Source: Chryseobacterium sp. IHB B 17019
GTDB taxonomy: Bacteria > Bacteroidota > Bacteroidia > Flavobacteriales > Weeksellaceae
Assembly: GCF_001456155.1 (NCBI RefSeq)
Contig: NZ_CP013293.1
Location: 2,356,001-2,420,000 of the forward strand
DNA length: 64,000 nt
Reading direction: 5' to 3'
Shown: positions 43,740 through 53,113 of the stretch, in pieces
Position numbering within the stretch: the first letter of the stretch is position 1
How the letters are laid out: each line of letters starts with the position of its first letter
Notes under the pieces: model-generated
What the model was told of the DNA's origin: nothing
Databases searched by the model: none
The model's input: only the letters and a program-made list of their open reading frames with translations
Position numbers and translations under genes: made by a program

Positions 43740-45599
43740 ATGAAGGCTCATTTTTCAATCTTATTGATTTTATTATTCATTTTTGGAAATTCGCAGACCG
43801 CACAACAGCAGGACACTTTTGTAAAAGATAATTTCACAAAGAAAGAATTTTACATTACCATGCGTGATGGCGTAAAACTTTTCACCATTGCATACATCCC
43901 GAAAGATATTTCCAATAAAAACAAATATCCGTTTCTGATGCAGCGAACCTGCTACAGTATCGCTCCTTACGGGGAAAATGAATACAAAACCAAGCTTGGC
44001 CCGAATCAATATCTGATGAAAGACAAATATATTTTTGTGTTTCAGGACGTTCGTGGAAGATACATGAGTGAGGGAACTTTCACCAATATGACGCCGCAGG
44101 TTGACCGCAAAACCAAAAAAGATGTTGACGAAAGCACCGATACTTACGATACAATTGAATGGCTTTTGAAAAATATTAAAGATAACAACGGAAAAGTAGG
44201 TCAATACGGAACTTCTTATCCAGGATTTTATACTGCTGCAGGGATTTTGGCTCAGCATCCGGCTTTGGTGGCCTCATCTCCACAAGCCCCGATTTCAGAT
44301 TTCTGGAACGATGATTTTCTTCATAACGGAAGATTTATGTTGGGCTATTTCAGGACTTTCCCTGTTTTCGGAATACAGAAAACGAAGCCTGAAAACAAGG
44401 CGTGGTACACAGATTCTATGATCAAAACGACTTCAGATGATGGATTGAAATTTTACAGAGATATGGGAACTTTGAAAGACGGTTATGAAAAATATTATAA
44501 GGATAACTTCTTTATGACGGAAATTATGAACCATTCCAATTATGATGAATTCTGGCAAAAAAGAAACCTTTTACCTCATCTTAAAAATGTAAATCATGCG
44601 GTAATGACTGTCGGTGGCTGGTTTGATGCAGAAGATTTATCAGGACCTTTAAATATTTATAAAACCATCGAAAAGACAAGCCCAAAAGCGAAAAACACGA
44701 TCGTAATGGGGCCTTTTTCTCATGGAGGTTGGGGACGTGAGGAAGGAAAACATTTTCACAATCAGATTTATTTTGGAGACAGCATCGCAACCTATTATCA
44801 GAAAAATATTGAAACGAAATTTTTTAACCATTATTTAAAAGGAAATACAAAACAGGACGCCGGGCTTCCGGAAGCTTTGATGTATGACACTGGGGCAAAA
44901 CAATGGCGAGAATTTGCGATTTACCCTCCGAAAGAAGCAAAAAAAGTAAATTTCTATTTATCAAATGGAACATTGAAAAACTCAGCAGGTCAAGGTTCTT
45001 CTGAATATTACAGTGATCCGAATAACCCGGTTTTAAGTTCTGATAATTTAAAAGATTTTAATGGTTTTACTCCAAAAAATTATATGTCGGAAGACCAGAG
45101 ATTTGCAGTCGGAAGACCTGATGTTTTAACATTCACAACGGATGTTCTGACAGAAGATATGACTTTCGCAGGAGAAATTATGGCTAAATTAAATATTGCT
45201 TCCACTTCCACAGATGCCGACTTCGCCGTGAAATTAATTGATATTTACCCTGAAGATTTTAAACCTGTTGAGAAAAAAGACGGTATTATTTACGGAAATT
45301 ATCATCAGATGGTAAGAAGTGAAATTATGCCTGCGAGGTTCAGAAATTCGAGAGAAAAATCTGAAGCTTTGGTTCCGAATCAAAAAACAGCGGTAAATTT
45401 CAGACTACAGGATGTTGTTCATACTTTTAAGAAAGGACATAAAATCCAGATACAGATTTCCTCAACATGGTTTCCTCTTTTCGCGATCAATCCACAGAAA
45501 TTCTTAGATAATCCGAATTTTGCTACAAAGGAAGATTATACAAAGGCTTTTATCAAGGTTTTTGATGACAGTGCAATTGAAGTTGAAGTTTTGAAATAA
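43740..45599 (+). CDS. CocE/NonD family hydrolase (X-Pro dipeptidyl-peptidase S15-like)
   Basis: A 619-aa secreted alpha/beta hydrolase. The signal peptide ends near GNSQT (1-20). The nucleophile serine is S159 in GTSYPGF. The catalytic His is probably in MGPFSHGGW, and the C-terminal third is a jelly-roll (VTFTTDVLTEDMTFAGEI-type strands). Family members cleave acyl bonds in peptides or esters, such as glutaryl-7-ACA, alpha-amino acid esters or cocaine. It follows the outer-membrane protein gene on the same strand after 133 nt. Confidence 0.92.
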   Translation: MKAHFSILLILLFIFGNSQTAQQQDTFVKDNFTKKEFYITMRDGVKLFTIAYIPKDISNKNKYPFLMQRTCYSIAPYGENEYKTKLGPNQYLMKDKYIFVFQDVRGRYMSEGTFTNMTPQVDRKTKKDVDESTDTYDTIEWLLKNIKDNNGKVGQYGTSYPGFYTAAGILAQHPALVASSPQAPISDFWNDDFLHNGRFMLGYFRTFPVFGIQKTKPENKAWYTDSMIKTTSDDGLKFYRDMGTLKDGYEKYYKDNFFMTEIMNHSNYDEFWQKRNLLPHLKNVNHAVMTVGGWFDAEDLSGPLNIYKTIEKTSPKAKNTIVMGPFSHGGWGREEGKHFHNQIYFGDSIATYYQKNIETKFFNHYLKGNTKQDAGLPEALMYDTGAKQWREFAIYPPKEAKKVNFYLSNGTLKNSAGQGSSEYYSDPNNPVLSSDNLKDFNGFTPKNYMSEDQRFAVGRPDVLTFTTDVLTEDMTFAGEIMAKLNIASTSTDADFAVKLIDIYPEDFKPVEKKDGIIYGNYHQMVRSEIMPARFRNSREKSEALVPNQKTAVNFRLQDVVHTFKKGHKIQIQISSTWFPLFAINPQKFLDNPNFATKEDYTKAFIKVFDDSAIEVEVLK

Positions 45600-45602
45600 A
45601 TT

Positions 45603-45635
45603 AAAAAAGCTGTTCAGATTTTGAGCAGCTTTTTT
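45603..45635. terminator. Bidirectional terminator after the CocE-type gene
   Basis: A 14-bp stem AAAAAAGCTGTTCA/TGAGCAGCTTTTTT with one wobble and a 5-nt loop lies between two convergent genes. Confidence 0.88.
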
Positions 45636-45669
45636 ACAACTTTGACCATCCAGTTTGTCTCTTTAAAAA

Positions 45670-46281
45670 TTATTCCTCAATCGTTCTAAAAGTCAGATTT
45701 ACCCTTGGTGTTTTCACTTTTGTCGTTGGTGGAAGCCGGTGTAGCCAATGGTCTTGCGTTTTTCCTTTCATCACCAGTAAACTTCCGTTTTCCAAAAATA
45801 TCTCTACTTTTTCTTTTGTTGTCTTATGTTTAAACAAGAATTTTCTTTCCGCCCCGAAAGTCAGAGATGCGATGGCTCCATGTTTTTTTAAATCCTTTTC
45901 TCCGTCACTGTGATAGGCCATTCCTTCGCTTCCATCATGGTATAGATTGAGAAGGCAGGAATTATATGTTTCACCGGTAACTTCTTCGCATTTTTGTTTT
46001 AATTCCAATAATTCTGGAGTCCAGAATTTTGCATACTTTGTCCGTTTGGAATAGGTATATTCAAAAGGTTTTTCTCCGAACCATGCCACTTTTCTTTTGG
46101 TTAAAATCAATTTTCCAAAAATTACCGCTTCATCATTTTCCCACGGAATCTGATTGAATAAATAATCATAATAAAAATCCGATTTTTCTTGGGAGAAAAC
46201 TTTTCCGTAATAGTGAACGGTTCCGTCATTAGGAAGTAAGTTTAAAGGATTATCTGATATATCTTCGAATAGGTTCAACAT
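45670..46281 (-). CDS. AlkB-like Fe(II)/2-oxoglutarate DNA repair dioxygenase
   Basis: A 203-aa enzyme that removes alkyl lesions such as 1-methyladenine and 3-methylcytosine by oxidative demethylation. The iron triad is H124, D126 (YHSDGE) and H181 (LHRLPP); the 2-oxoglutarate arginines are R193 and R199 (PRVNLTFR). NLYHDGSEGMAYHSD and the W/P-rich N-terminal lid resemble the ALKBH2/3 type more than E. coli AlkB. It follows the Ada-like gene on the same strand after a 190-nt gap containing a repeat, fitting an adaptive response pair. Confidence 0.92.
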   Translation of the reverse strand: MLNLFEDISDNPLNLLPNDGTVHYYGKVFSQEKSDFYYDYLFNQIPWENDEAVIFGKLILTKRKVAWFGEKPFEYTYSKRTKYAKFWTPELLELKQKCEEVTGETYNSCLLNLYHDGSEGMAYHSDGEKDLKKHGAIASLTFGAERKFLFKHKTTKEKVEIFLENGSLLVMKGKTQDHWLHRLPPTTKVKTPRVNLTFRTIEE

Positions 46282-46348
46282 TTTTTAAATAATTTTAATT
46301 ATAAAAACACAAATTACACAAATGTTTTTCACAAATAAGTACAAATAT

Positions 46349-46420
46349 GGCTATCAATAGGAACGAATTTTAATCTTTATAGAATAATTCATTTCAATTG
46401 GCTTTAGCCAAAATCTAAAA
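46349..46420. repeat. GGCTTTAGCC dispersed repeat, copy 1
   Basis: ATCAATAGGAACG followed by AATTGGCTTTAGCCAAAA with a diverged middle. The same two ends appear, complete, in the copy at 49203-49268 in reverse orientation. Confidence 0.65.
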
Positions 46421-46471
46421 ATTCAACACAATTATCTAAGTAAATCTGTGAAATCTTCGCGAGAAAATAAA

Positions 46472-47332
46472 TTAAAGTAAAATAGAATTTTCGGTGTAAA
46501 CTCTCGAACTTTCCCATCCAACAATCAATTGCTTCCTCTCACTTCCCCATCGGTAACCACCAATATTTCCTGAAGACTGAATCACGCGATGACAGGGAAT
46601 CAAAAATGCTACAGGATTGCTTCCAATTGCTGTTCCTACGGCCCGTGAAGCTTTGGAATGACCAATTTTATCAGCCAAATTTCCATAAGTAGACAATTTT
46701 CCCATTGGAATTGTAAGAAGGCTTTCCCAGACTTTTAATTGAAAATCGGTTCCCTTTAAATGTAGTTTGATAGTATTCAATTTCGTCCAGTCTTTATTGA
46801 AAATTGAAAGGGCATTTTTCTGGATTTCGTTTTGTTTTTCTAAAAAAGAAGCATTAGGAAATTTGCTTTTCAAATCTCCCAATGCTGTTTCTTTATCGTT
46901 TTCAAAAGCCATATAGCAGATTCCTTTTTCTGTGGAAGCTGTGATTACTTTTCCAAAAGGAGTTTCGGAAAAACTGTAATTAATATTGAGGCTTTTTCCT
47001 CCGTTTTTATATTCTGCCGGAGACATTCCTTCAATTTTCACAAACAGATCGTGTAATCTGCTTGTGCTTGAAAGTCCTGTCTCATAAGCAGTATCAAATA
47101 AACTTGCTTTTTCTTGCTTTAATAAGCTTTTAGCATGCTCAAGACTGATGAACTGCAAAAACTTTTTCGGGCTCGTTCCCGCCCAATCAGAAAACATCTT
47201 CTGAAAATGAGTCGGACTTACGTTAATCTTCTCTGCCACTTCCTCCAAACTTGGCTGAAGCCTGAAATTGCTCCTGATATATTCTATCGCTTTGGCAATT
47301 CTGTTATAATCTATCTGATTTTGTGTGGACAT
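46472..47332 (-). CDS. Ada-like AraC regulator fused to methylated-DNA cysteine methyltransferase
   Basis: A 286-aa protein from the ATG at 47332; the upstream in-frame codon is a TTG. An AraC-type HTH (about residues 10-110, VAEKINVSPTHFQKMF) is joined to an O6-methylguanine-DNA methyltransferase domain whose acceptor cysteine is C247 in IPCHRV, with GKLSTYGNLADKIG and the arginine finger region (SRAVGTAIGSNP). The N-terminal zinc domain of E. coli Ada, with its phosphotriester-sensing Cys38, is absent, so the activation signal must differ. The neighbouring AlkB-like gene is its likely target. Confidence 0.9.
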   Translation of the reverse strand: MSTQNQIDYNRIAKAIEYIRSNFRLQPSLEEVAEKINVSPTHFQKMFSDWAGTSPKKFLQFISLEHAKSLLKQEKASLFDTAYETGLSSTSRLHDLFVKIEGMSPAEYKNGGKSLNINYSFSETPFGKVITASTEKGICYMAFENDKETALGDLKSKFPNASFLEKQNEIQKNALSIFNKDWTKLNTIKLHLKGTDFQLKVWESLLTIPMGKLSTYGNLADKIGHSKASRAVGTAIGSNPVAFLIPCHRVIQSSGNIGGYRWGSERKQLIVGWESSRVYTENSILL

Positions 47333-47400
47333 ATCATTTTGTTTTACCTCACAAAGTTCCAAAGAATATGCGGCAGAAAAAATCCGATTCTTGCGGAATT

Positions 47401-48258
47401 TTAGTTGTTGTTATAAAGATGATAATAAGCAAGCATTTTGTAATATAACTTTGCTGACAGGAAAGCACTTGGCTTTGCCATCGGAGAATCCATTAATTCT
47501 ACAATATCAAAGGCTACAACGTTACATTTTTCAAATACTCTTCTTAATAATTCCAGCGTTGGATACCATTGTAATCCACCTGGTTCAGGAGTTCCTGTGG
47601 ACGGAGCAATTGATGGGTCGAAAGCATCAAGGTCAATTGTAATATATACGTTTCCTGAAACTTTTTCTAGAACATCATTCACCCAATTTTCGTTATTGGC
47701 GATTTCGTGAGCGAAAAATACTCTTCCTTCAGGCAAATATTCAGCTTCTTCGATATCCATAGAACGGATTCCCACTTGCACTAAATTGTGTTTCTGATTT
47801 GCTTCAAAAACCGCACAGGCATGATTAGAAGTCGAACCGTGGAATTCCGGACGAAGATCTGTATGCGCATCCAATTGAAGAACAGTCAGATTCTCGAATT
47901 TTTCACCAACCGCACGAATCGAGCCAATTGAAACAGAATGCTCTCCTCCGAAAAGGGTGAATAATTTCCCGTCGTTATTCAAAAGTTCTTTTGTTTTTTG
48001 ATAAACCGCTTCTGTCATGGCTTCCGGTGATGATTTTTCAGAAATTTCTCCAGCCAAATAAACACCTTCCAAATAAGGCTCAGTTTGAGTTTCAATATCA
48101 TAAAGCTCCATGTTTTCAGAAGCGTCTAAAAAGAGTTCCGGACCTTTATCAGCACCTTTCCCCCAAGTTGAAGTTCCGTCGTAAGGAACTGTTACCAACA
48201 TTACTTTTGAATTTTCTAATGATGCATTTTCTTCAGGAATTCCCGCGTATGTTTTCAT
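47401..48258 (-). CDS. speB: Agmatinase/arginase family ureohydrolase
   Basis: A 285-aa manganese enzyme, most likely agmatinase (agmatine to putrescine plus urea). Metal ligands are H107 (GGEHSVSIG), D130/H132/D134 (LDAHTDLR) and D209/D211 (DLDAFDPS), followed by APSTGTPEPGG, which fits agmatinase better than arginase. An arginine decarboxylase gene 1 kb upstream on the same strand supplies agmatine. A HAD gene in the opposite orientation lies between the two. Confidence 0.9.
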   Translation of the reverse strand: MKTYAGIPEENASLENSKVMLVTVPYDGTSTWGKGADKGPELFLDASENMELYDIETQTEPYLEGVYLAGEISEKSSPEAMTEAVYQKTKELLNNDGKLFTLFGGEHSVSIGSIRAVGEKFENLTVLQLDAHTDLRPEFHGSTSNHACAVFEANQKHNLVQVGIRSMDIEEAEYLPEGRVFFAHEIANNENWVNDVLEKVSGNVYITIDLDAFDPSIAPSTGTPEPGGLQWYPTLELLRRVFEKCNVVAFDIVELMDSPMAKPSAFLSAKLYYKMLAYYHLYNNN

Positions 48259-48504
48259 GCTTTTATTTAAAAATTTAATGATTGCGACAAAGATACAAAG
48301 AAGTTGGGAGAAAGTTGAAGAAGCTGGAAGATGGGTGTTGGAAGTTTACAAAAAGAAGAAAATTCTGCATGAAATTTAGAACCCTCAATCATTATTCAAC
48401 ATAGACCACAGGTTGGCTCTAAAATAAGCGTCACAATTTTAAACTTCCAGCTTTCATCTTCATGCTTCCAGCCAAAATCATTACCTTTGTAAAAAATTCA
48501 AAAT

Positions 48505-49164
48505 ATGTCGTTAAAAGCTGTGTTATTCGATATGGATGGCGTAATTGTAGATACAGAACCATTGCACAGAAAAGCCTATTTTAAAACATTTGACGAGTTG
48601 GAAATTGCAGTTTCCGAAGACTTATATACTTCTTTTACAGGAGCCTCAACAAAAAGAGTTTGTGAAACTTTGATTAATGAATTTAATTTAAATCAAACTC
48701 ACGAAGATATTGCTCTTATCAAAAGAACTCATTTTAAAGATTATTTTTATAATGATGATGAATTTGATTTAATTCCGGGAGTGAGAGAATTAATTCAACA
48801 TTATCATGAAAATGAGATAAAATTAATTTTAGCTTCTTCCGCGACAATGACAACAATCAATATGGTTTTTGAGAAGTTTGAGCTGGAAAAATATTTCAAA
48901 GGAAAGATCAGCGGTGCAGATTTAAAAGAATCAAAACCTCATCCGGAAGTATTTCTGTTAGCATCGGAAATGGCGGGTGAACCTGTAGAAAACTGCATGG
49001 TGATTGAAGATTCTACGAACGGAATTCTGGCGGCCCACCGGGCGAATATTTTTTGTGCGGCGTACAGAAGTCCACATTCTAAAAATCAAGATTATACGTT
49101 GGCAGATACGGTGATTTCAGATTATGTTGATCTTGAACTGGATAAAATTTCAAAATATTTTTAA
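48505..49164 (+). CDS. HAD-superfamily phosphatase, beta-phosphoglucomutase-like
   Basis: A 219-aa enzyme with the nucleophile motif DMDGVIVDTE (residues 9-18), a helical cap from about 20 to 85, LASSAT (motif II), K in KESKPHPEVF (motif III) and VIEDSTNGI (motif IV). Members dephosphorylate sugar phosphates or isomerise them; the exact substrate is open. A TACCTTTG -7 box at 48482-48489 lies 15 nt before the ATG. Confidence 0.9.
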   Translation: MSLKAVLFDMDGVIVDTEPLHRKAYFKTFDELEIAVSEDLYTSFTGASTKRVCETLINEFNLNQTHEDIALIKRTHFKDYFYNDDEFDLIPGVRELIQHYHENEIKLILASSATMTTINMVFEKFELEKYFKGKISGADLKESKPHPEVFLLASEMAGEPVENCMVIEDSTNGILAAHRANIFCAAYRSPHSKNQDYTLADTVISDYVDLELDKISKYF

Positions 49165-49168
49165 ATAA

Positions 49169-49194
49169 AAAAGCTCTCAGATTTGAGAGCTTTT
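49169..49194 (+). terminator. Terminator of the HAD gene
   Basis: An 11-bp perfect stem (AAAAGCTCTCA with TGAGAGCTTTT), 4-nt loop and T-rich tail just after the stop. Confidence 0.88.
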
Positions 49195-49202
49195 ATTTTT
49201 TA

Positions 49203-49268
49203 TAGGTTTTGGCTAAAGCCAATTTGAGTTTTTTTCGAAAACCGGGCTAAAGCCCGTTCCTATTGATG
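49203..49268. repeat. GGCTTTAGCC dispersed repeat, copy 2 (complete)
   Basis: The segment contains GGCTAAAGCC and GGGCTAAAGCCC, two perfect palindromes, and ends TTCCTATTGAT, the reverse complement of the start of copy 1. It lies between two convergent genes. Confidence 0.75.
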
Positions 49269-49277
49269 GGAATAACA

Positions 49278-50678
49278 TTACGGATTCGTATATCCTAATA
49301 ACTTCAATATATCTTCCGGTTCCTGTTTTTCACGGAAAATTTCGTATTGGAAATCTCCATTTTCATCTTTTTGAATCAAAATATGTCTCGGCTGCGGCAT
49401 CAAACAGTGATGAACACCACCATAACCACCAATCGTTTCCTGGTAAGCTCCCGTATGGAAAAAACCAATGTACAAAGGCTTCGTATCACTGAAAACAGGT
49501 AAATAAATTGCGTTCGTATGTTGCTCAGAGTTATAGTAATCATCTGAATCACAAGTTAATCCACCAAGGAAAACTCTTTCGTAAGTATCATCCCAACGGT
49601 TCAGCGGAAGCATGATAAAGTGTCTTGAAATCGCCCAGGTATCAGGAAGTGTCGTCATGAAAGAAGAATCGATCATGTTCCACTTTTCCCTGTCGTTCTG
49701 ACGTTTTTGTGAAATAATCTTATAAATATTTGCACCACTTTCACCAACCGTAAAACTTCCAAATTCAGTATAAATATTTGGCTCTTCAACTCCTTCCTCT
49801 TCACAGAATTTCTTGATTTGGGAAACAATTTCCTCTACCATATATTGATAATCGTAATCAAACTGTAAAGACGTTTTGATAGGAAAACCACCACCGATAT
49901 TCAATGAATTTACCTCCGGTGCGATTTTCTTCAAACGAGCATATACACGAAGACATTTATATAATTCGTTCCAGTAATATGCTGTGTCTTTGATCCCTGT
50001 ATTAATGAAGAAGTGAAGCATTTTCAATCTTGCGTTCGGGTGTTCAGCAATTTTCTGGCTGTAATACGGGATAATATCTTTATACCCGATTCCTAATCTT
50101 GAGGTATAAAATTCGAACTTCGGTTCTTCCTCAGAAGCGATTCTGATTCCGATATCGAACGTTGTATCAATACTTTCTGTAAGCTTATCCAATTCACGGT
50201 AATTATCCAGAATCGGCGTAATGTTTTCAAAACCGCTGTTGATCATATCTGAAATTTTCGCCAGATAATCATCAGTTTTAAAACCATTACAGATCACTTC
50301 GATATCTTTTGTCACCTTCCCTTCCTTATAAAGAGATTTTACGATATCCATGTCGTACGCAGAAGACGTTTCTATGGAAATATCATTTCTTAGTGCTTCT
50401 TCAATTACAAACTTAAAATGGCTGGATTTTGTACAGTAACAATATCTATAGTTTTTCTTATATTCGGTTTTCTCAAAGGCTTCTTTAAACCAGCTTTTTG
50501 CTTTCTGAATATTTTGAGAAATCTTCGGGAGGTAACTTACCTTTAAAGGAGTTCCAAACTTTTCAACAACTTCCATCAAGGGAATATCGTGAAACAACAA
50601 ATTGTTCTCAGAAACATTGAATTCTTCTGTTGGAAAATACAATGTCTGATCAATAAGTTCCGAGTATTTTATTTTCAT
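49278..50678 (-). CDS. speA: Biosynthetic arginine decarboxylase, alanine racemase fold (short form)
   Basis: A 466-aa PLP enzyme converting arginine to agmatine. The PLP lysine is in YCTKSSHFKFV near residue 85. LNIGGGFPIKTS, YTEFGSFTVGESG and the acidic active-site region with GGLTCDSDDYY follow. It is shorter than E. coli SpeA (about 660 aa) but typical for Bacteroidota. Together with the agmatinase it gives the arginine-agmatine-putrescine route. Confidence 0.88.
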   Translation of the reverse strand: MKIKYSELIDQTLYFPTEEFNVSENNLLFHDIPLMEVVEKFGTPLKVSYLPKISQNIQKAKSWFKEAFEKTEYKKNYRYCYCTKSSHFKFVIEEALRNDISIETSSAYDMDIVKSLYKEGKVTKDIEVICNGFKTDDYLAKISDMINSGFENITPILDNYRELDKLTESIDTTFDIGIRIASEEEPKFEFYTSRLGIGYKDIIPYYSQKIAEHPNARLKMLHFFINTGIKDTAYYWNELYKCLRVYARLKKIAPEVNSLNIGGGFPIKTSLQFDYDYQYMVEEIVSQIKKFCEEEGVEEPNIYTEFGSFTVGESGANIYKIISQKRQNDREKWNMIDSSFMTTLPDTWAISRHFIMLPLNRWDDTYERVFLGGLTCDSDDYYNSEQHTNAIYLPVFSDTKPLYIGFFHTGAYQETIGGYGGVHHCLMPQPRHILIQKDENGDFQYEIFREKQEPEDILKLLGYTNP

Positions 50679-50787
50679 TTCTAAACAAGTGAATTAAGAA
50701 TGCAAAATTGCTAAAAAAGTTTGGTTTTCTAGCGTTAAAATTGTATAATTTTCAAGGTGTTTTTCCGTGGAAATTTTACTTTGATTA

Positions 50788-51663
50788 TCAATACGTAAAC
50801 TTCTGAATATATTCCTGCCTTTTATTCTCAGAAATTCCCAAAACCTGATGAATGTAAACATCAATGGAACCGTACTTTTTATCGATTTCGTTAAAAGCAC
50901 TATCAAGATAACCAGTTTCCACCCAACTTAGTTTCTCCAAAACATGAATATCCATTGTAGGGTAGAGAAAGTGTAAATTATTTGCAAGGTTAAGCCTTTT
51001 TTCAACTAATTTTTTTCTGTAATTGTTTGATAAAAGATATTCATTGTAGATGGTTTTTTTATCAAATTTTAAAATTGTTAAAATTAAAGCTGTTGTAATT
51101 CCTGTTCGGTCTTTTCCGGCGGTGCAGTGATACAAAACAGGTTGATCTGATTCTAAAACTTCAGTAATAATTTTCTTTATAACTTCCGGATTTTCCGTGA
51201 CATAATCTTTGTAAAAGTCAATCATTCTTTTATGAGCATCCGAACCATTAACTTTCCCTTTTAATACTAGTTTTCTGGCTTGATCCAATTGATCTCCTTT
51301 ATCTTCGAAGGCAGAATAATTTTTGTAGACAACATTGTCCGGAAGATGATCCGGTTTTTCTGCAATTTCTTTTGAATTTCTGAGATCAATAATTTCTTTA
51401 ATGCCTAATTGTTGAATTTCTCTGAAAGATTTCTTCTTTAGTTTATGAAGGTGTCCGCTTCTGTATAATTTTCCTTCTTTTAATATTCTTCCATCGATAT
51501 TTTTAATATCTCCGACAGTTCTGAAATTGTTGATTTTTTTAATTGCGATATGCGGTTCTGTTTCATATTGTCCGTATTCAGGTGTAGGAAAATTTTGTGT
51601 TTTACAGGAGAAAACACAGAATATTGAGATTATTAGAAATGAGATTTTGATAAGGTCTTTCAT
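50788..51663 (-). CDS. Tyrosine/dual-specificity phosphatase lipoprotein
   Basis: A 291-aa protein. The signal peptide has lipobox VFSC (C20), so the enzyme is anchored in a membrane. The catalytic P-loop is HCTAGKDRTG (C180, R186), of the Y_phosphatase3 type. The N-terminal INNFRTVGDI and YRSGHLHKL are family landmarks. Such proteins remove phosphate from tyrosine or from inositol lipids. It stands alone between the decarboxylase and thiamine pyrophosphokinase genes. Confidence 0.88.
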   Translation of the reverse strand: MKDLIKISFLIISIFCVFSCKTQNFPTPEYGQYETEPHIAIKKINNFRTVGDIKNIDGRILKEGKLYRSGHLHKLKKKSFREIQQLGIKEIIDLRNSKEIAEKPDHLPDNVVYKNYSAFEDKGDQLDQARKLVLKGKVNGSDAHKRMIDFYKDYVTENPEVIKKIITEVLESDQPVLYHCTAGKDRTGITTALILTILKFDKKTIYNEYLLSNNYRKKLVEKRLNLANNLHFLYPTMDIHVLEKLSWVETGYLDSAFNEIDKKYGSIDVYIHQVLGISENKRQEYIQKFTY

Positions 51664-51717
51664 TTTTTATTTCCCACAGATTACACTGATTTGCAGAGAT
51701 GTTTATGTATAAATTTA

Positions 51718-51747
51718 TTAAGTTTTAGCTAAAGCCAATTGATGGAA
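51718..51747. repeat. GGCTTTAGCC dispersed repeat, partial copy 3
   Basis: AGTTTTAGCTAAAGCCAATTGATGG matches one end of the copies at 46349 and 49203, with one base of the palindrome changed. Confidence 0.5.
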
Positions 51748-51794
51748 ATTATTTTTAAACTTTGTGTTTATTTGTAAAAAATATTCGTGTTATA

Positions 51795-52424
51795 TTACAG
51801 ATAATTTCTTCCAACAAAAATCAGTAAATCCCCTTTCTCATACTCAACCGCGATTTCATCTTCAACGGCAAAATTTCTCGTTCCTAGTTTTGATGTGATG
51901 CTTAAACTTCCGTTTTTCAGCAGCCAGTTCAAGCCTTTTGTAGTAATATTTTCAACTGACGGAAAGGGATATAGTGAAATCATTTTATTTTTAACTCCTT
52001 TTGTAGTAAAACTTTTCGGAATAAAGTAATATTCGGAAAATTCATCATAAAATTTTATGTTTAATTTATCCTTAAATCCGAAAGCTACGGTAAGATTTCC
52101 TAAAAAATGATCCTGTTCTCCTCCACTTCCCCCAAAAACATCAACATTTGTAAAATCTTTTTCAAGGATAATTTCTAAAGCTTTATGAAAATCCGTTTTT
52201 TCCTGATCCGGTGTGTAGATAAATTTTTCATCGTAAATATCTTCGTCTTTACCTGAATGCGAATCAAAATCACCTGAAATAAAATCTAATTTATTTAATG
52301 GGAAATTGAGTGTTTTCAGATAATGAAAAGCTCCGTCCGTACAGGCAATCAAGCCATAATTTTCCGGATTGGGAAAAGATTTCGGAGCGTCTCCATTGAT
52401 GAAAAGTAGTGCTTTATCTTTCAT
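51795..52424 (-). CDS. Thiamine pyrophosphokinase
   Basis: A 209-aa enzyme from the ATG at 52424, which overlaps the end of the cobalamin adenosyltransferase gene by 11 bp. It transfers pyrophosphate from ATP to thiamine. Motifs: LFINGD, ACTDGAFHYL, ISGDFDS, DQEKTDFHKAL and GGSGGEQDHFLGN, with a C-terminal beta-rich thiamine-binding domain. Frames opening further upstream begin with a non-ATG codon. Confidence 0.92.
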   Translation of the reverse strand: MKDKALLFINGDAPKSFPNPENYGLIACTDGAFHYLKTLNFPLNKLDFISGDFDSHSGKDEDIYDEKFIYTPDQEKTDFHKALEIILEKDFTNVDVFGGSGGEQDHFLGNLTVAFGFKDKLNIKFYDEFSEYYFIPKSFTTKGVKNKMISLYPFPSVENITTKGLNWLLKNGSLSITSKLGTRNFAVEDEIAVEYEKGDLLIFVGRNYL

Positions 52425-52983
52425 TCGGGTTCCAGTATTCTTCCGGTTCGTTGTTGAGTTTTGAAACGTATCTCGCCAAAACAAAAAGATAATCTGAAAG
52501 CCTGTTTAAGTATTTAATCAGTTCCGGACGAACTTCTTCAGATTCGTTTAAGAAAACCAAAGATCGTTCTGCTCTTCGGCAAATGGTTCGTGCTGCATGC
52601 AAAAAAGTTGCTGATTTTCCACCTCCGGGAAGGATAAAATATTGAAGCGGTTCCAACTTTTCCTCAAAAGTATCCATCCAGTTTTCCAGTTCTTCGATCT
52701 CTGTGTCGGAAATCATTAATGTAAGTCGGGATTTTCCGTTGGCCAGCATTAATTTATCAACTGGTGTCGCGGCCTCCGAGCCCACTGTAAATAGATCAAA
52801 TTGGATTTTTTTTAATTGCTGTAAAACTTCCGCATCCTCGATATGGCTTTTTGCAATCCCGATGAATGAATTCAGTTCGTCTATATTTCCGTAGCTGTCG
52901 ACTCTTGCACTGGCTTTTGAAACCCTGGTTCCTCCGTACAGTGCTGTCTGACCTTTATCGCCTGTTTTGGTATAAATTTTCAT
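52414..52983 (-). CDS. ATP:cob(I)alamin adenosyltransferase, PduO type
   Basis: A 189-aa trimeric enzyme making adenosylcobalamin. The N-terminal ATP loop is KIYTKTGDKGQTALYGG, followed by RVDSYGNIDELNSFIG and the C-terminal RTICRRAERSLV and LNRLSDYLFVLAR motifs, complete for this family. No cobalamin-dependent enzyme lies in the window. It is co-transcribed with thiamine pyrophosphokinase through an overlap. Confidence 0.95.
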   Translation of the reverse strand: MKIYTKTGDKGQTALYGGTRVSKASARVDSYGNIDELNSFIGIAKSHIEDAEVLQQLKKIQFDLFTVGSEAATPVDKLMLANGKSRLTLMISDTEIEELENWMDTFEEKLEPLQYFILPGGGKSATFLHAARTICRRAERSLVFLNESEEVRPELIKYLNRLSDYLFVLARYVSKLNNEPEEYWNPNER

Positions 52984-53113
52984 AGTACTAAATTAGTTTT
53001 TTCTTTGAAGGTTGACAAGTTTTGGAATTTCAATATTTTATTTTTTGAATATCTAAAGCTATCCATAAAGTTTGTTTGGTATCTATATTTTGGAGATTGA
53101 TAAAATTCGTAAA

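Noticed and set aside
49203..49268. GGCTTTAGCC palindromes as transcription terminators
   Set aside because: No T run follows, a proper terminator lies at 49169, and similar sequences recur elsewhere, so a dispersed repeat is the better reading.
50694..50906. Minus-strand 70-codon frame overlapping the start of the 50788 gene
   Set aside because: It overlaps the C-terminal part of the tyrosine phosphatase gene in another frame and has no similarity signal.
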